A stretch of 15,104 nt of DNA from an uncultured Lachnospiraceae bacterium. GTDB taxonomy: Bacteria > Bacillota > Clostridia > Lachnospirales > Lachnospiraceae. The notes under the pieces are model-generated. The model was not told the origin of the DNA and searched no databases. It was given only the letters and a program-made list of their open reading frames with translations. Of the stretch, positions 1 through 6,925 are shown piece by piece. The position numbers were made by a program, and so were the translations under genes. Location: contig CAKRGM010000047.1 of the NCBI GenBank assembly GCA_934330725.1, forward strand, positions 1 to 15,104. Reading direction: 5' to 3'. Positions within the stretch are counted from its first letter, which is position 1, and the number at the start of each line of letters is the position of its first letter.

Positions 1-72
1 TACATTTCCTCCACTGTAAGCTCCCTGCTGAGCATTTACATTTCCTCCGCCATAAGCTCCCTGCTGTGGATT
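1..72. repeat. 36-bp tandem repeat inside the zinc-ribbon gene
   Basis: Two copies, 1-36 and 37-72, differ at only a few positions, and a partial third begins near 73. The unit is 12 codons long, encodes a QQGAY(G/S)GGNVN-like peptide, and keeps the reading frame. The array may extend past the left edge. Copy number could vary between strains without breaking the gene. Confidence 0.75.
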
Positions 73-198
73 TACATACATACGTTCATAATCCTGAACG
101 TTTATTTTTTGTCCACATCTGCTGCATGAAAGCATCTGAGTCTGGCTGTCAAATTCCATGGCAGCCCCACATCCTGGACATTTGAAAGTTATTGGCAT
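1..198 (-). CDS. N-terminal part of a zinc-ribbon protein (runs off the left edge)
   Basis: Sixty-six codons are visible, starting at the ATG at 198-196 with a GGAGG at 205-209, six bases upstream. The gene continues beyond the left edge. The N-terminus has two CxxC knuckles, C7/C10 and C25/C28, the spacing of a small zinc ribbon. From about residue 43 it turns into a low-complexity stretch rich in Gln, Gly, Asn and Tyr, encoded by a 36-bp tandem repeat. Proteins of this build are common in Lachnospiraceae, where a zinc ribbon precedes a disordered or membrane region, but I cannot assign a function. The full length, and whether a membrane segment follows, cannot be seen. Confidence 0.8.
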   Translation of the reverse strand, partial: MPITFKCPGCGAAMEFDSQTQMLSCSRCGQKINVQDYERMYVNPQQGAYGGGNVNAQQGAYSGGNV

Positions 199-412
199 TA
201 CGCACCTCCATTGTATATTATACTAATTATATATTATTTATATACCCTTTATAAAATTAATATTTTTTTATGTAATAAACACTTATTGTTCACTAATACC
301 ATATATACTTATAAACATAAGATAAATAAATATTTAACAAGCTAAACACGTATATTTGATATACTTTTTCATATTTTTGTTGCTTTCGCAACAGTACCTC
401 TCCTTTTTCTTT

Positions 413-442
413 GACCGCCTGCAAATTCTTAAGCTGGCGGTC
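413..442. terminator. GC-rich hairpin, possible terminator or RNA element
   Basis: Stem GACCGCC (413-419) pairs with GGCGGTC (436-442), with GC/GC pairs further in after one mismatch. On the plus strand the tail is T-rich (ATTTTACTTT) but no plus-strand gene precedes it. On the minus strand, where the fructokinase transcript arrives from the right, the hairpin is followed by A-rich sequence, so it is not a classical terminator in that direction. The call is therefore weak. Confidence 0.3.
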
Positions 443-509
443 ATTTTACTTTATACTTTTTGCTTTATTTATATGATGCCAACATCAAAAGCCTTGAACC
501 ACTTACTAC

Positions 510-535
510 GTATACCATAACAGTATACCATAACA
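510..535. repeat. 13-bp exact tandem duplication
   Basis: GTATACCATAACA occurs twice head to tail, at 510-522 and 523-535, ending directly at the stop codon of the fructokinase gene. Each copy contains the palindrome GTATAC. It looks like slippage or a small duplication; no function is evident. Confidence 0.85.
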
Positions 536-1432
536 TCAGCACTGGTTATTATAACTTTTAAGGGCCTGACAGGCAAGTGCAAGTGCCCCGCATACTCCCG
601 CATTATCACCTAATTCCGGCCATACAATATAATCTTTGATTTTATCTGTTGTGATTTCTTCTTTTTGGATATATCCATTAAGCCTTTCCTGTAAATATTT
701 ATGAATCATCGGAAACAACTGTGACTGATGCATGATTCCCCCGCCCAGTATTATTTTCTTAGGCGACAGTGTTAAAACATAAATTGCAAGTGCCTGTGCA
801 ATATACCACGCTTCAAGATCCCATGCCGGATGATCCTTCGGCAGATCTTTTCCTTTTATGCCCCATCTTTCCTCTACCGCCGGGCCTGCTGCAAGTCCTT
901 CAAAACAAGTTCCGTGATACGGACACTTTCCTTTATAGTGATCATCATTTCTAACCTCCAGTTTCATATGTCCCATTTCCGGGTGTAACAGTCCATGTAC
1001 AAGTTTTCCCTCAACAATCGCACCTCCACCAATCCCGGTTCCAATTGTTAAATACAATGCACTGTCAAGTCCTCTGGCACATCCAAAATATACTTCGCCC
1101 AAAGCAGCGCCATTTACATCTGTATCAAATCCAATCTCAATATCAGGATAACGTTCCTTTAACGCCCCTACTATGTTGTAATCTGACCAGCCCGGTTTCG
1201 GTGTCGTTGTAATATATCCGTATGTTGGACTGCTTTTGTCCGGATCTATTGGTCCAAAACAACCAAGTCCAAGTGCTTCAATATCCTTTCCGTCAAAAAA
1301 TCTAAATACATTATTAATAGTTTCCTGTGGTGTTGTAGTTGGAAATGATGTTCTTTCCACTATATTCCCTTTTTCATCGCCAACTGCCACTACAAATTTT
1401 GTTCCCCCCGCTTCAATTGCTCCCAGCTTCAT
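536..1432 (-). CDS. ROK-family fructokinase
   Basis: A 298-residue sugar kinase of the ROK family, predicted to phosphorylate fructose at carbon 6 using ATP in the cytoplasm. The N-terminal IEAGGTK loop (residues 6-12) is the phosphate-binding motif. D105 in TDVN is the expected catalytic base. GTGIGGG (131-137) is the second nucleotide motif. The ROK zinc site is present as H155, C170, H173 and C176. The sequence closely resembles the Bacillus GmuE/YdhR and ScrK type of fructokinase as I remember them, and the length fits. The start was placed at the ATG at 1432-1430 because GGAGGT lies just upstream near 1445; upstream in-frame ATGs lack such a site. It follows the oxidoreductase gene by 84 bases without an obvious terminator, so the two are probably co-transcribed. 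Confidence 0.93.
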   Translation of the reverse strand: MKLGAIEAGGTKFVVAVGDEKGNIVERTSFPTTTPQETINNVFRFFDGKDIEALGLGCFGPIDPDKSSPTYGYITTTPKPGWSDYNIVGALKERYPDIEIGFDTDVNGAALGEVYFGCARGLDSALYLTIGTGIGGGAIVEGKLVHGLLHPEMGHMKLEVRNDDHYKGKCPYHGTCFEGLAAGPAVEERWGIKGKDLPKDHPAWDLEAWYIAQALAIYVLTLSPKKIILGGGIMHQSQLFPMIHKYLQERLNGYIQKEEITTDKIKDYIVWPELGDNAGVCGALALACQALKSYNNQC

Positions 1433-1516
1433 AAAATTTACCTCCATTTTCACATCGTTGTAAACATGCAATATAAAACATCTAATATAAAACATATTTA
1501 ATATTCAAATTTAATC

Positions 1517-2470
1517 TCAAATATTTCTCAGCATATCAACTACGGACATGACCTCCAGACTTTTATCAAGATTTTTAATCATTATATCATATCGGGAATT
1601 TTCATATATTTCCCTGAATTTCATAAACTCATATGCCATACGGTGTGTATCATCCTGGGTGTATTCCCTGCGGCCCTCTTTAGTATCTATCACAATATGA
1701 TGACATACCGAGGCAGGTCCGTCAATAAATATATAACCATTGTCTGCCTGTATCGTTACCCCTACAGGACTGTCACAGTCCTTTGAGCCAATGCATACAC
1801 ACTGGAAATCCTTATAATTCAAGACCGCAATTCCTGATGTATCAACATTTCTTTCTATATTAGGAAAGTACTTTGCACTCTGCGGCATTGAAAACAGCCC
1901 GATGACAAAATAAATGTTATATATATTAATATCATATAATGCTCCGCCGCAGTATACGGGATCAAATGCCGGCTGTATTATCCCTTTTTTAAAATTATCA
2001 TATCTTGACGAATATTGCGAGTAATTACATGATACTATTTTTATATTTCCAAGTTCCTTCAGACTCTCTTTTATTCTTAAATAATTAGGTACATACTGGT
2101 TTGTAATAGCTTCAAAAAGGTATAAATGATTCTTACGTGCAATATCCGAGAGTTCACGTGCCTGCAAATATGAAGCCGTAAAAGGTTTTTCACATATTAC
2201 GTTTTTTCCTGCCATAAGCGCTTTTTTTGCATATTCAAAATGCAGATTATTTGTCAGTGCTATATACATGAATTCTATGTCACAATCCTTAAGCGCCTCC
2301 TGATAATCAAAGTAAACCTTTGGTATATTGTTTTTTTGTGCAATCGCCCTCACCTTTTCTTCTGAGCTTTTTCTTCCTATTATAGCTGCAATATTTATCC
2401 CTTTTACTGTATGGATAAATCCCAGCAGTTCTGATACAATTTTCCCTGACCCCACAATTCCTATATTCAT
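1517..2470 (-). CDS. Gfo/Idh/MocA-family NAD(P)-dependent oxidoreductase
   Basis: A 317-residue dehydrogenase with an N-terminal Rossmann fold: the GSGKI turn is at residues 7-11, and the family EKP motif is at 94-96 with the expected catalytic lysine K95. The C-terminal alpha/beta domain carries a GGALYDINIYN stretch (175-185), where D180 and Y184 sit at the positions usually lining the active site, Y replacing the more common His. Members oxidise or reduce sugars, inositols or trans-dihydrodiols; the substrate cannot be read from the sequence. The start was set at the ATG at 2470-2468 because GGAG lies six bases upstream; the ATG at 2482 has almost no spacing from its AGGA. Being next to a fructokinase suggests sugar catabolism. 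A 6-bp hairpin sits just upstream of the ribosome binding site. Confidence 0.88.
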   Translation of the reverse strand: MNIGIVGSGKIVSELLGFIHTVKGINIAAIIGRKSSEEKVRAIAQKNNIPKVYFDYQEALKDCDIEFMYIALTNNLHFEYAKKALMAGKNVICEKPFTASYLQARELSDIARKNHLYLFEAITNQYVPNYLRIKESLKELGNIKIVSCNYSQYSSRYDNFKKGIIQPAFDPVYCGGALYDINIYNIYFVIGLFSMPQSAKYFPNIERNVDTSGIAVLNYKDFQCVCIGSKDCDSPVGVTIQADNGYIFIDGPASVCHHIVIDTKEGRREYTQDDTHRMAYEFMKFREIYENSRYDIMIKNLDKSLEVMSVVDMLRNI

Positions 2471-2485
2471 AATTTTCTCCATTCC

Positions 2486-2506
2486 TGCGTCTCATTTCAG
2501 GACGCA
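2486..2506 (-). promoter_or_regulatory. Small hairpin in the leader of the oxidoreductase gene
   Basis: TGCGTC (2486-2491) pairs perfectly with GACGCA (2501-2506) around a 9-base loop, directly upstream of the GGAG of the minus-strand oxidoreductase gene. It could affect translation or be an operator half-site; no known motif is recognised. Confidence 0.35.
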
Positions 2507-2597
2507 TCATAAATTTGTTTGAAACGCTTCGCCTTTCTAAATCCATATAAATTTTCAATATTAAAAAATACTTCTTTTATTTTATTATACTTTGCGC

Positions 2598-2603
2598 TAT
2601 AAT
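2598..2603 (+). promoter_or_regulatory. Likely -10 box of the fba promoter
   Basis: A perfect TATAAT lies 46 bases before the fba start codon. The -35 region 16-18 bases upstream is T-rich and poor. The box sits between inverted CTTTG (2590-2594) and CAAAG (2605-2609), which might be an operator. Confidence 0.5.
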
Positions 2604-2648
2604 ACAAAGCATAGAAACAAAAATATTCTTTAGGAGGTAATTTATATT

Positions 2649-3512
2649 ATGTTAGTTTCTGCAAAAGAAATGTTAAACAAAGCCCGCGAAGGTAAATACG
2701 CAGTAGGTCAGTTTAATATCAATAACCTTGAATGGACAAAGTCAATCCTTCTTACAGCTCAGGAAATGAACTCACCAGTTATCCTTGGTGTTTCTGAAGG
2801 TGCCGGTAAATATATGACTGGTTTTAAAACAGTTGCTGCTATGGTTGATGCTATGGTTGATTCACTCAACATTACAGTTCCTGTAGCTCTTCACCTTGAT
2901 CACGGAACATACGAAGGATGCTATAAGTGCATCGAAGCTGGTTTCTCATCAATCATGTTTGATGGTTCACATTATCCAATCGCTGAAAACATTGAAAAAA
3001 CTACAGAATTAGTTAAAGTCTGCAACGAAAAGGGACTTTCACTTGAAGCTGAAGTTGGTTCTATCGGTGGTGAAGAAGACGGCGTTGTCGGAATGGGTGA
3101 ATGTGCTGATCCTAACGAGTGTAAAGCAATCGCTGATCTTGGCGTTACAATGCTTGCTGCCGGAATCGGTAACATCCATGGTAAGTACCCAGCTAACTGG
3201 CCAGGACTTAGCTTTGAAACACTTGCAGCTGTTAAGGAAAAAGTTGGTGATATGCCATTAGTATTACACGGTGGTACAGGTATCCCTGCTGATATGATTA
3301 AGAAGGCTATTTCTCTTGGTGTTGCTAAGATTAATGTTAACACAGAGTGCCAGCTTGCATTTGCTGAAGCTACAAGAAAGTATATTGAAGCAGGTAAGGA
3401 TCTTGAAGGTAAGGGATTTGACCCTAGAAAGCTTCTTGCTCCAGGTGCTGAAGCAATTAAGGCTACTGTTCGTGAAAAGATTGAACTTTTCGGTTCAGCT
3501 AACAAGGCTTGA
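2649..3512 (+). CDS. fba: Class II fructose-1,6-bisphosphate aldolase
   Basis: A 287-residue zinc-dependent aldolase that splits fructose 1,6-bisphosphate into dihydroxyacetone phosphate and glyceraldehyde 3-phosphate in glycolysis. The family signatures are clear: LDHG at 83-86, giving the catalytic D84 and zinc ligand H85; LEAEVG with E135; IHGKY with zinc ligand H177; VLHGG with zinc ligand H207; and NVNT (229-232) for phosphate and substrate binding. The length equals that of FbaA-type enzymes. AGGAGGT at 2632-2638 precedes the ATG. Codon use is strongly biased, rich in GTT, CTT, GCT and ACA, unlike the flanking sortase gene and like the glutamine synthetase gene, as expected for high expression. 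No terminator separates it from the sortase gene 40 bases downstream. Confidence 0.97.
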   Translation: MLVSAKEMLNKAREGKYAVGQFNINNLEWTKSILLTAQEMNSPVILGVSEGAGKYMTGFKTVAAMVDAMVDSLNITVPVALHLDHGTYEGCYKCIEAGFSSIMFDGSHYPIAENIEKTTELVKVCNEKGLSLEAEVGSIGGEEDGVVGMGECADPNECKAIADLGVTMLAAGIGNIHGKYPANWPGLSFETLAAVKEKVGDMPLVLHGGTGIPADMIKKAISLGVAKINVNTECQLAFAEATRKYIEAGKDLEGKGFDPRKLLAPGAEAIKATVREKIELFGSANKA

Positions 3513-3552
3513 TTATAACTAATATTATTTAACTGTTGCTTAGGAGATAATT

Positions 3553-4410
3553 ATGAAAATAGAGAATCAGAATACTATTTCAAATGATAATGAATCTTCT
3601 AAAGACACAAACAGCAGTTCAGAAAAGAATGTTTCTAAAAAAAGTGCAGCAATAATAAGGCGTATAGTACTTATTATTGCTGCCTTTTGTTTTTGCTTTT
3701 CTGCTGTTATGCTTATAAAAATATTCCTGGAATATAAACAAGGCGACGATATTTATAACAATATTCAGGATAGTGTCTTAGATAATAATTATCCTTCAGA
3801 AATAACAATAGACGATAAAAAGGTTGAGGTTCCTTTTAAATATAACCATCAGGAGCTTCTTTCAATAAACCCTGAGGGTGTAGGGTATCTTTATATCCCT
3901 TCCATAGATCTGCGTCTTCCAATTGTACATCCATCTGACAATGATTTTTATCTTACACACACATTTAATAAAACTGAAAATAAAGACGGATGTCTGTTTG
4001 AAGACTGCAATATTAAAGACGGACTTGAATCCAGCCATATTATCATTTATGGACACAATATGAAAAACGGAAGCATGTTTGGGAAACTTTCTCAATATGA
4101 AAAAGCAGATTTCTATTCATCATCAGGAAATGATATGGTATATATATATACGGAAAATAAATTAAAAATGTATCGTATCTTCAGTGCCTATACAAGCGAG
4201 CCTGTAAGCGATACATATACATATAATTTTCCATCGCTGGAATCTCTGCAGCAATATGCTTCTTCTATGAAAGCAAAATCTGATTACAGCACAAATGTAG
4301 ATGTGTCTAACGCATCTTGCATATTAACTTTATCGACATGTACAAGTGATGGAAGCAAACGATTTATAGTACAGGCTGTTTATGTTGGTGAAGGAATCTT
4401 ACAGGATTAA
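3553..4410 (+). CDS. Class B sortase (cell-wall transpeptidase)
   Basis: A 285-residue membrane-anchored cysteine transpeptidase. The first 34 residues are a polar, Ser/Asn/Lys-rich cytoplasmic tail, and a single membrane segment spans about 35-57. The extracellular domain carries the sortase triad: H168 in YGHNM, C263 in LSTC and R270 in the following RFIV strand. The YGHNMKNGSMF sequence and the spacing are typical of sortase B. Such enzymes cleave a C-terminal sorting signal and join the protein to peptidoglycan or to another protein. No sorting-signal substrate is encoded in this window, so the partner is elsewhere. AGGAG at 3542-3546 is six bases before the ATG. It lies behind fba with no visible terminator, so read-through from the aldolase promoter is likely, although the function is unrelated. 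Confidence 0.92.
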   Translation: MKIENQNTISNDNESSKDTNSSSEKNVSKKSAAIIRRIVLIIAAFCFCFSAVMLIKIFLEYKQGDDIYNNIQDSVLDNNYPSEITIDDKKVEVPFKYNHQELLSINPEGVGYLYIPSIDLRLPIVHPSDNDFYLTHTFNKTENKDGCLFEDCNIKDGLESSHIIIYGHNMKNGSMFGKLSQYEKADFYSSSGNDMVYIYTENKLKMYRIFSAYTSEPVSDTYTYNFPSLESLQQYASSMKAKSDYSTNVDVSNASCILTLSTCTSDGSKRFIVQAVYVGEGILQD

Positions 4411-4486
4411 ATTTCCTTACAAAATAATATTAATTGGATGCCTCAATTAAAAGATTTTACTAATTTATTTAAATTTTTAATTAAAA

Positions 4487-4512
4487 TATAAAAAAGAACT
4501 TGCTTTTTTATA
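4487..4512. terminator. AT-rich hairpin after the sortase gene
   Basis: TATAAAAAAG (4487-4496) pairs with CTTTTTTATA (4503-4512) around a 6-base loop. The 10-bp stem is almost all A-T, so it would be a weak terminator. Its right arm overlaps the proposed -35 box of the next promoter. Confidence 0.45.
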
Positions 4513-4528
4513 CATTTTGAGTTATTTT
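4500..4528 (+). promoter_or_regulatory. Candidate promoter for the glutamine synthetase gene
   Basis: TTGCTT (4500-4505) and TATTTT (4523-4528) are 17 bases apart. Transcription would start near 4535, giving a leader of about 145 bases that begins just at the first small hairpin. The two boxes match the consensus only partly. Confidence 0.45.
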
Positions 4529-4535
4529 AATTAAA

Positions 4536-4626
4536 GACAGGGTGCTGTCACTAATTTAATAATGGTAGAACAAAGGCGTTTCAAATTGATTATAGTAATT
4601 ATAATACAGCTTGGAGTGCCTTTTTT
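4536..4626 (+). promoter_or_regulatory. Structured leader with terminator-like hairpin upstream of glutamine synthetase
   Basis: Two elements follow the candidate promoter. A 5-bp hairpin GACAG/CTGTC (4536-4549) has a GGTG loop. A long hairpin then has an outer stem of 13 consecutive pairs (4572-4584 with 4611-4623, three of them G-U), an inner helix capped by a GTAAT loop, and a TTTTTT run at 4621-4626. The gene starts 54 bases further on, so this terminator lies between promoter and gene, the layout of transcription attenuation. I could not match it to a known riboswitch, T-box or ANTAR-target pattern: the required paired hexaloops starting with A and carrying G at position four are not seen. 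It could instead simply terminate sortase read-through. Confidence 0.6.
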
Positions 4627-4680
4627 AATACTACTTATGCTTTACCAAATATATAATTAATAAGGAAGGAAGATTAAGTT

Positions 4681-6792
4681 ATGAGCGAAAAATTTAATGT
4701 AGCTGACATCTTTGGTGAAAACGTATTTAACGACACCGTCATGAAAGAACGTTTACCTAAAAACGTTTACAAGAACCTTAAATTAACAATGGCAGGTGTA
4801 CAGGAATTATCTTTAGCTGATGCTGATGTAATCGCTAATGCAATGAAGGATTGGGCAATCGAGAAAGGTGCTACTCACTATACTCACTGGTTCCAGCCAC
4901 TTACAGGTACAACAGCTGAGAAGCATGATTCATTTATTTCAGCTCCAAAGGAAAACGGAAAAGTTCTTATGGAGTTCTCAGGAAAGAACCTTATAAAAGG
5001 TGAACCTGATGCATCATCATTCCCTTCAGGTGGATTAAGAGCAACTTTTGAAGCAAGAGGCTACACAGCATGGGATTGTACTTCACCAGCATTTGTTCGT
5101 GAAAGTGCTGCAGGTGCTATTCTTTGTATCCCAACAGCTTTCTGCTCATATACTGGCGAAGCTCTTGACCAGAAGACACCTCTTCTTCGTTCAATGGATG
5201 CAATCAATAAGCAGGCTCTTCGTATATTAAAATTATTCGGCAACACAACTTCAAAGAAGGTTACTCCTTCAGTTGGTGCTGAACAGGAATACTTCATTGT
5301 AGACAGAGAAAAATATTTACAGAGAAAAGATTTAATCTTTACAGGACGTACTCTTTTCGGTGCTATGCCTCCAAAGGGTCAGGAACTTGATGATCATTAC
5401 TTCGGTTCAATTCGTGAAAGAATTGCAGCATTCATGAAGGATGTTAATGAAGAATTATGGAAGCTTGGTGTTTCTGCAAAGACACAGCATAACGAAGTTG
5501 CTCCTGCACAGCATGAACTTGCTCCAATCTATGCTCAGTGTAATATCGCTACAGATAACAACCAGTTAACTATGGAAGTATTAAAGAAAGTAGCTTACCG
5601 TCATGGTCTTGTTTGCCTTCTTCATGAGAAGCCATTTGCTGGTGTTAATGGTTCAGGTAAACATAACAACTGGTCAATCACAACAGATGATGGTATCAAT
5701 CTTCTTGAGCCAGGTAAGACTCCTCATGAAAATGTACAGTTCTTATTAGTATTAGGTGCTATTATGAAGGCTGTTGATACTCATGCAGATCTTCTTCGTG
5801 AATCAGCATCATGTGTTGGTAACGATCACAGATTAGGTGCTAATGAAGCTCCTCCAGCTATTATCTCAATGTTCCTTGGTGAGCAGCTTGAAGACGTTGT
5901 AATGCAGTTAATCGATAAGGGTGATGCTACAAGCTCAATTCAGAAAGGTAAATTAAAGACTGGTGTTTCTACTCTTCCTGATCTTAATAAAGATGCTACA
6001 GACAGAAACAGAACATCACCTTTTGCATTCACAGGAAACAAATTTGAATTTCGTATGGTTGGTTCTTCAGATTCAGTTGCTCCAGCAAACGTTGTTCTTA
6101 ATACAATTGTTGCTGAAAGCTTTTGTGAAATTGCTGACGAACTTGAAAAAGCTGACAACTTCGATATGGCTGTACATGATTTAATTAAGAAGCTCTTCAC
6201 AGACCATCAGAGAATCGTATTCAACGGAAACGGTTATACAGATGAATGGGTTGAAGAAGCTGCAAGAAGAGGATTACCAAATATCCCTTCAATGGTAGAT
6301 GCTATTAGTGCTCTTACAACACCAAAGGCTATCAAGTTATTTGAAAGCTTCGGTGTATTTACAGAAGCTGAACTTAAGTCAAGAGCTGAAATTAAGTATG
6401 AAGCATATGCTAAGGCTATCAACATTGAAGCCAAGGCTATGATTGATATTGCCGGAAAGCAGATTATTCCTGCAGTTATCTCATATACAACTGAACTTGC
6501 AAATTCAATCCTTGCAGTTTCTGAAGCTGGTGCTGATGCTTCAGTTCAGAAAGATCTCCTTGCTGAAATCTCAGGATACTTAAAGGATGCTAAGGCTGCA
6601 CTTGTACAGCTTGGCAAGGATGTTGATGATGCTGCTGCAATTGAAGAAACAAGTGAACAGGCTAAATTCTTCAAGGATACAGTTAAGGCTACAATGATTG
6701 CTTTAAGAACTCCTTGTGATAAGCTTGAAATGCTTGTTGACAAAGAATACTGGCCATTCCCATCATATGGCGATCTTATGTTTGAAGTATAA
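4681..6792 (+). CDS. glnN: Type III glutamine synthetase
   Basis: A 703-residue enzyme that makes glutamine from glutamate, ammonia and ATP, the main ammonia-assimilation step, in the cytoplasm. The size (about 700 residues against about 450 for type I) and the motifs identify the GSIII family: GAEQEYF at 199-205 with metal-binding glutamates, NEVAPAQHE at 271-279, and the ATP-loop-like GVNGSGKHNNWS at 321-332. The N-terminal region also shows the family's HWFQPLTG stretch (69-76). An AAGGAAGGAAG site lies about ten bases before the ATG. Codon use matches that of fba and suggests high expression. No glutamate synthase, ammonium transporter or PII gene is adjacent. Control is probably through the leader structure upstream. 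Confidence 0.96.
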   Translation: MSEKFNVADIFGENVFNDTVMKERLPKNVYKNLKLTMAGVQELSLADADVIANAMKDWAIEKGATHYTHWFQPLTGTTAEKHDSFISAPKENGKVLMEFSGKNLIKGEPDASSFPSGGLRATFEARGYTAWDCTSPAFVRESAAGAILCIPTAFCSYTGEALDQKTPLLRSMDAINKQALRILKLFGNTTSKKVTPSVGAEQEYFIVDREKYLQRKDLIFTGRTLFGAMPPKGQELDDHYFGSIRERIAAFMKDVNEELWKLGVSAKTQHNEVAPAQHELAPIYAQCNIATDNNQLTMEVLKKVAYRHGLVCLLHEKPFAGVNGSGKHNNWSITTDDGINLLEPGKTPHENVQFLLVLGAIMKAVDTHADLLRESASCVGNDHRLGANEAPPAIISMFLGEQLEDVVMQLIDKGDATSSIQKGKLKTGVSTLPDLNKDATDRNRTSPFAFTGNKFEFRMVGSSDSVAPANVVLNTIVAESFCEIADELEKADNFDMAVHDLIKKLFTDHQRIVFNGNGYTDEWVEEAARRGLPNIPSMVDAISALTTPKAIKLFESFGVFTEAELKSRAEIKYEAYAKAINIEAKAMIDIAGKQIIPAVISYTTELANSILAVSEAGADASVQKDLLAEISGYLKDAKAALVQLGKDVDDAAAIEETSEQAKFFKDTVKATMIALRTPCDKLEMLVDKEYWPFPSYGDLMFEV

Positions 6793-6832
6793 TCTAAAGA
6801 CATACATAAAATTCATATTTAAAATGATGATA

Positions 6833-6873
6833 AAAAAACATGTGGCTGCCGAATTTGCAGTCACATGTTTTTT
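6833..6873. terminator. Strong bidirectional terminator
   Basis: ACATGTGGCTGC (6838-6849) pairs with GCAGTCACATGT (6857-6868), 12 pairs including one G-U, around a 7-base loop. It is flanked by an A-run on the left and a T-run on the right that extend the stem by five A-T pairs. It ends the glutamine synthetase transcript from the left and the membrane-protein transcript from the right, which converge here. Confidence 0.93.
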
Positions 6874-6925
6874 ATGCTGTTCTTATGCTGTTTTAATGCT
6901 ATTAAAAAACAAACTTATACTTTTT

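Larger units (their letters stand above)
199..535. other. AT-rich spacer with two hairpins and a 13-bp tandem repeat
   Basis: No convincing gene lies here. Three structures are visible. The first is a 6-bp hairpin at 378-393, read on the minus strand as TGTTGC-GAAA-GCAACA with a GNRA-type tetraloop. The second is a 7-bp GC-rich hairpin at 413-442 (GACCGCC/GGCGGTC), extended by two further pairs after a mismatch. The third is a 13-bp exact tandem duplication at 510-535. The far end (199-320) is very AT-rich and holds several TATAAT-like boxes for the minus-strand zinc-ribbon gene, for example 217-222 and 226-231, none with a good -35. Confidence 0.55.

Noticed and set aside
293..391. Small minus-strand frame with a TTG start after GGAGAGG (about 32 codons)
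   Set aside because: Its start lies inside the GNRA-capped hairpin and the peptide is Tyr/Lys/Ile-rich, as expected from random AT-rich sequence. There is no independent sign of coding.
2972..3505. Minus-strand open frame of 177 codons inside fba
   Set aside because: It is a shadow of a highly biased, well-identified aldolase gene and has no ribosome binding site.
4487..4549. ANTAR-type double hairpin target before glutamine synthetase
   Set aside because: Two hairpins are present and the first has a six-base loop, but the loop AACTTG lacks G at the fourth position and the second hairpin has a four-base loop, so the known pattern is not met.
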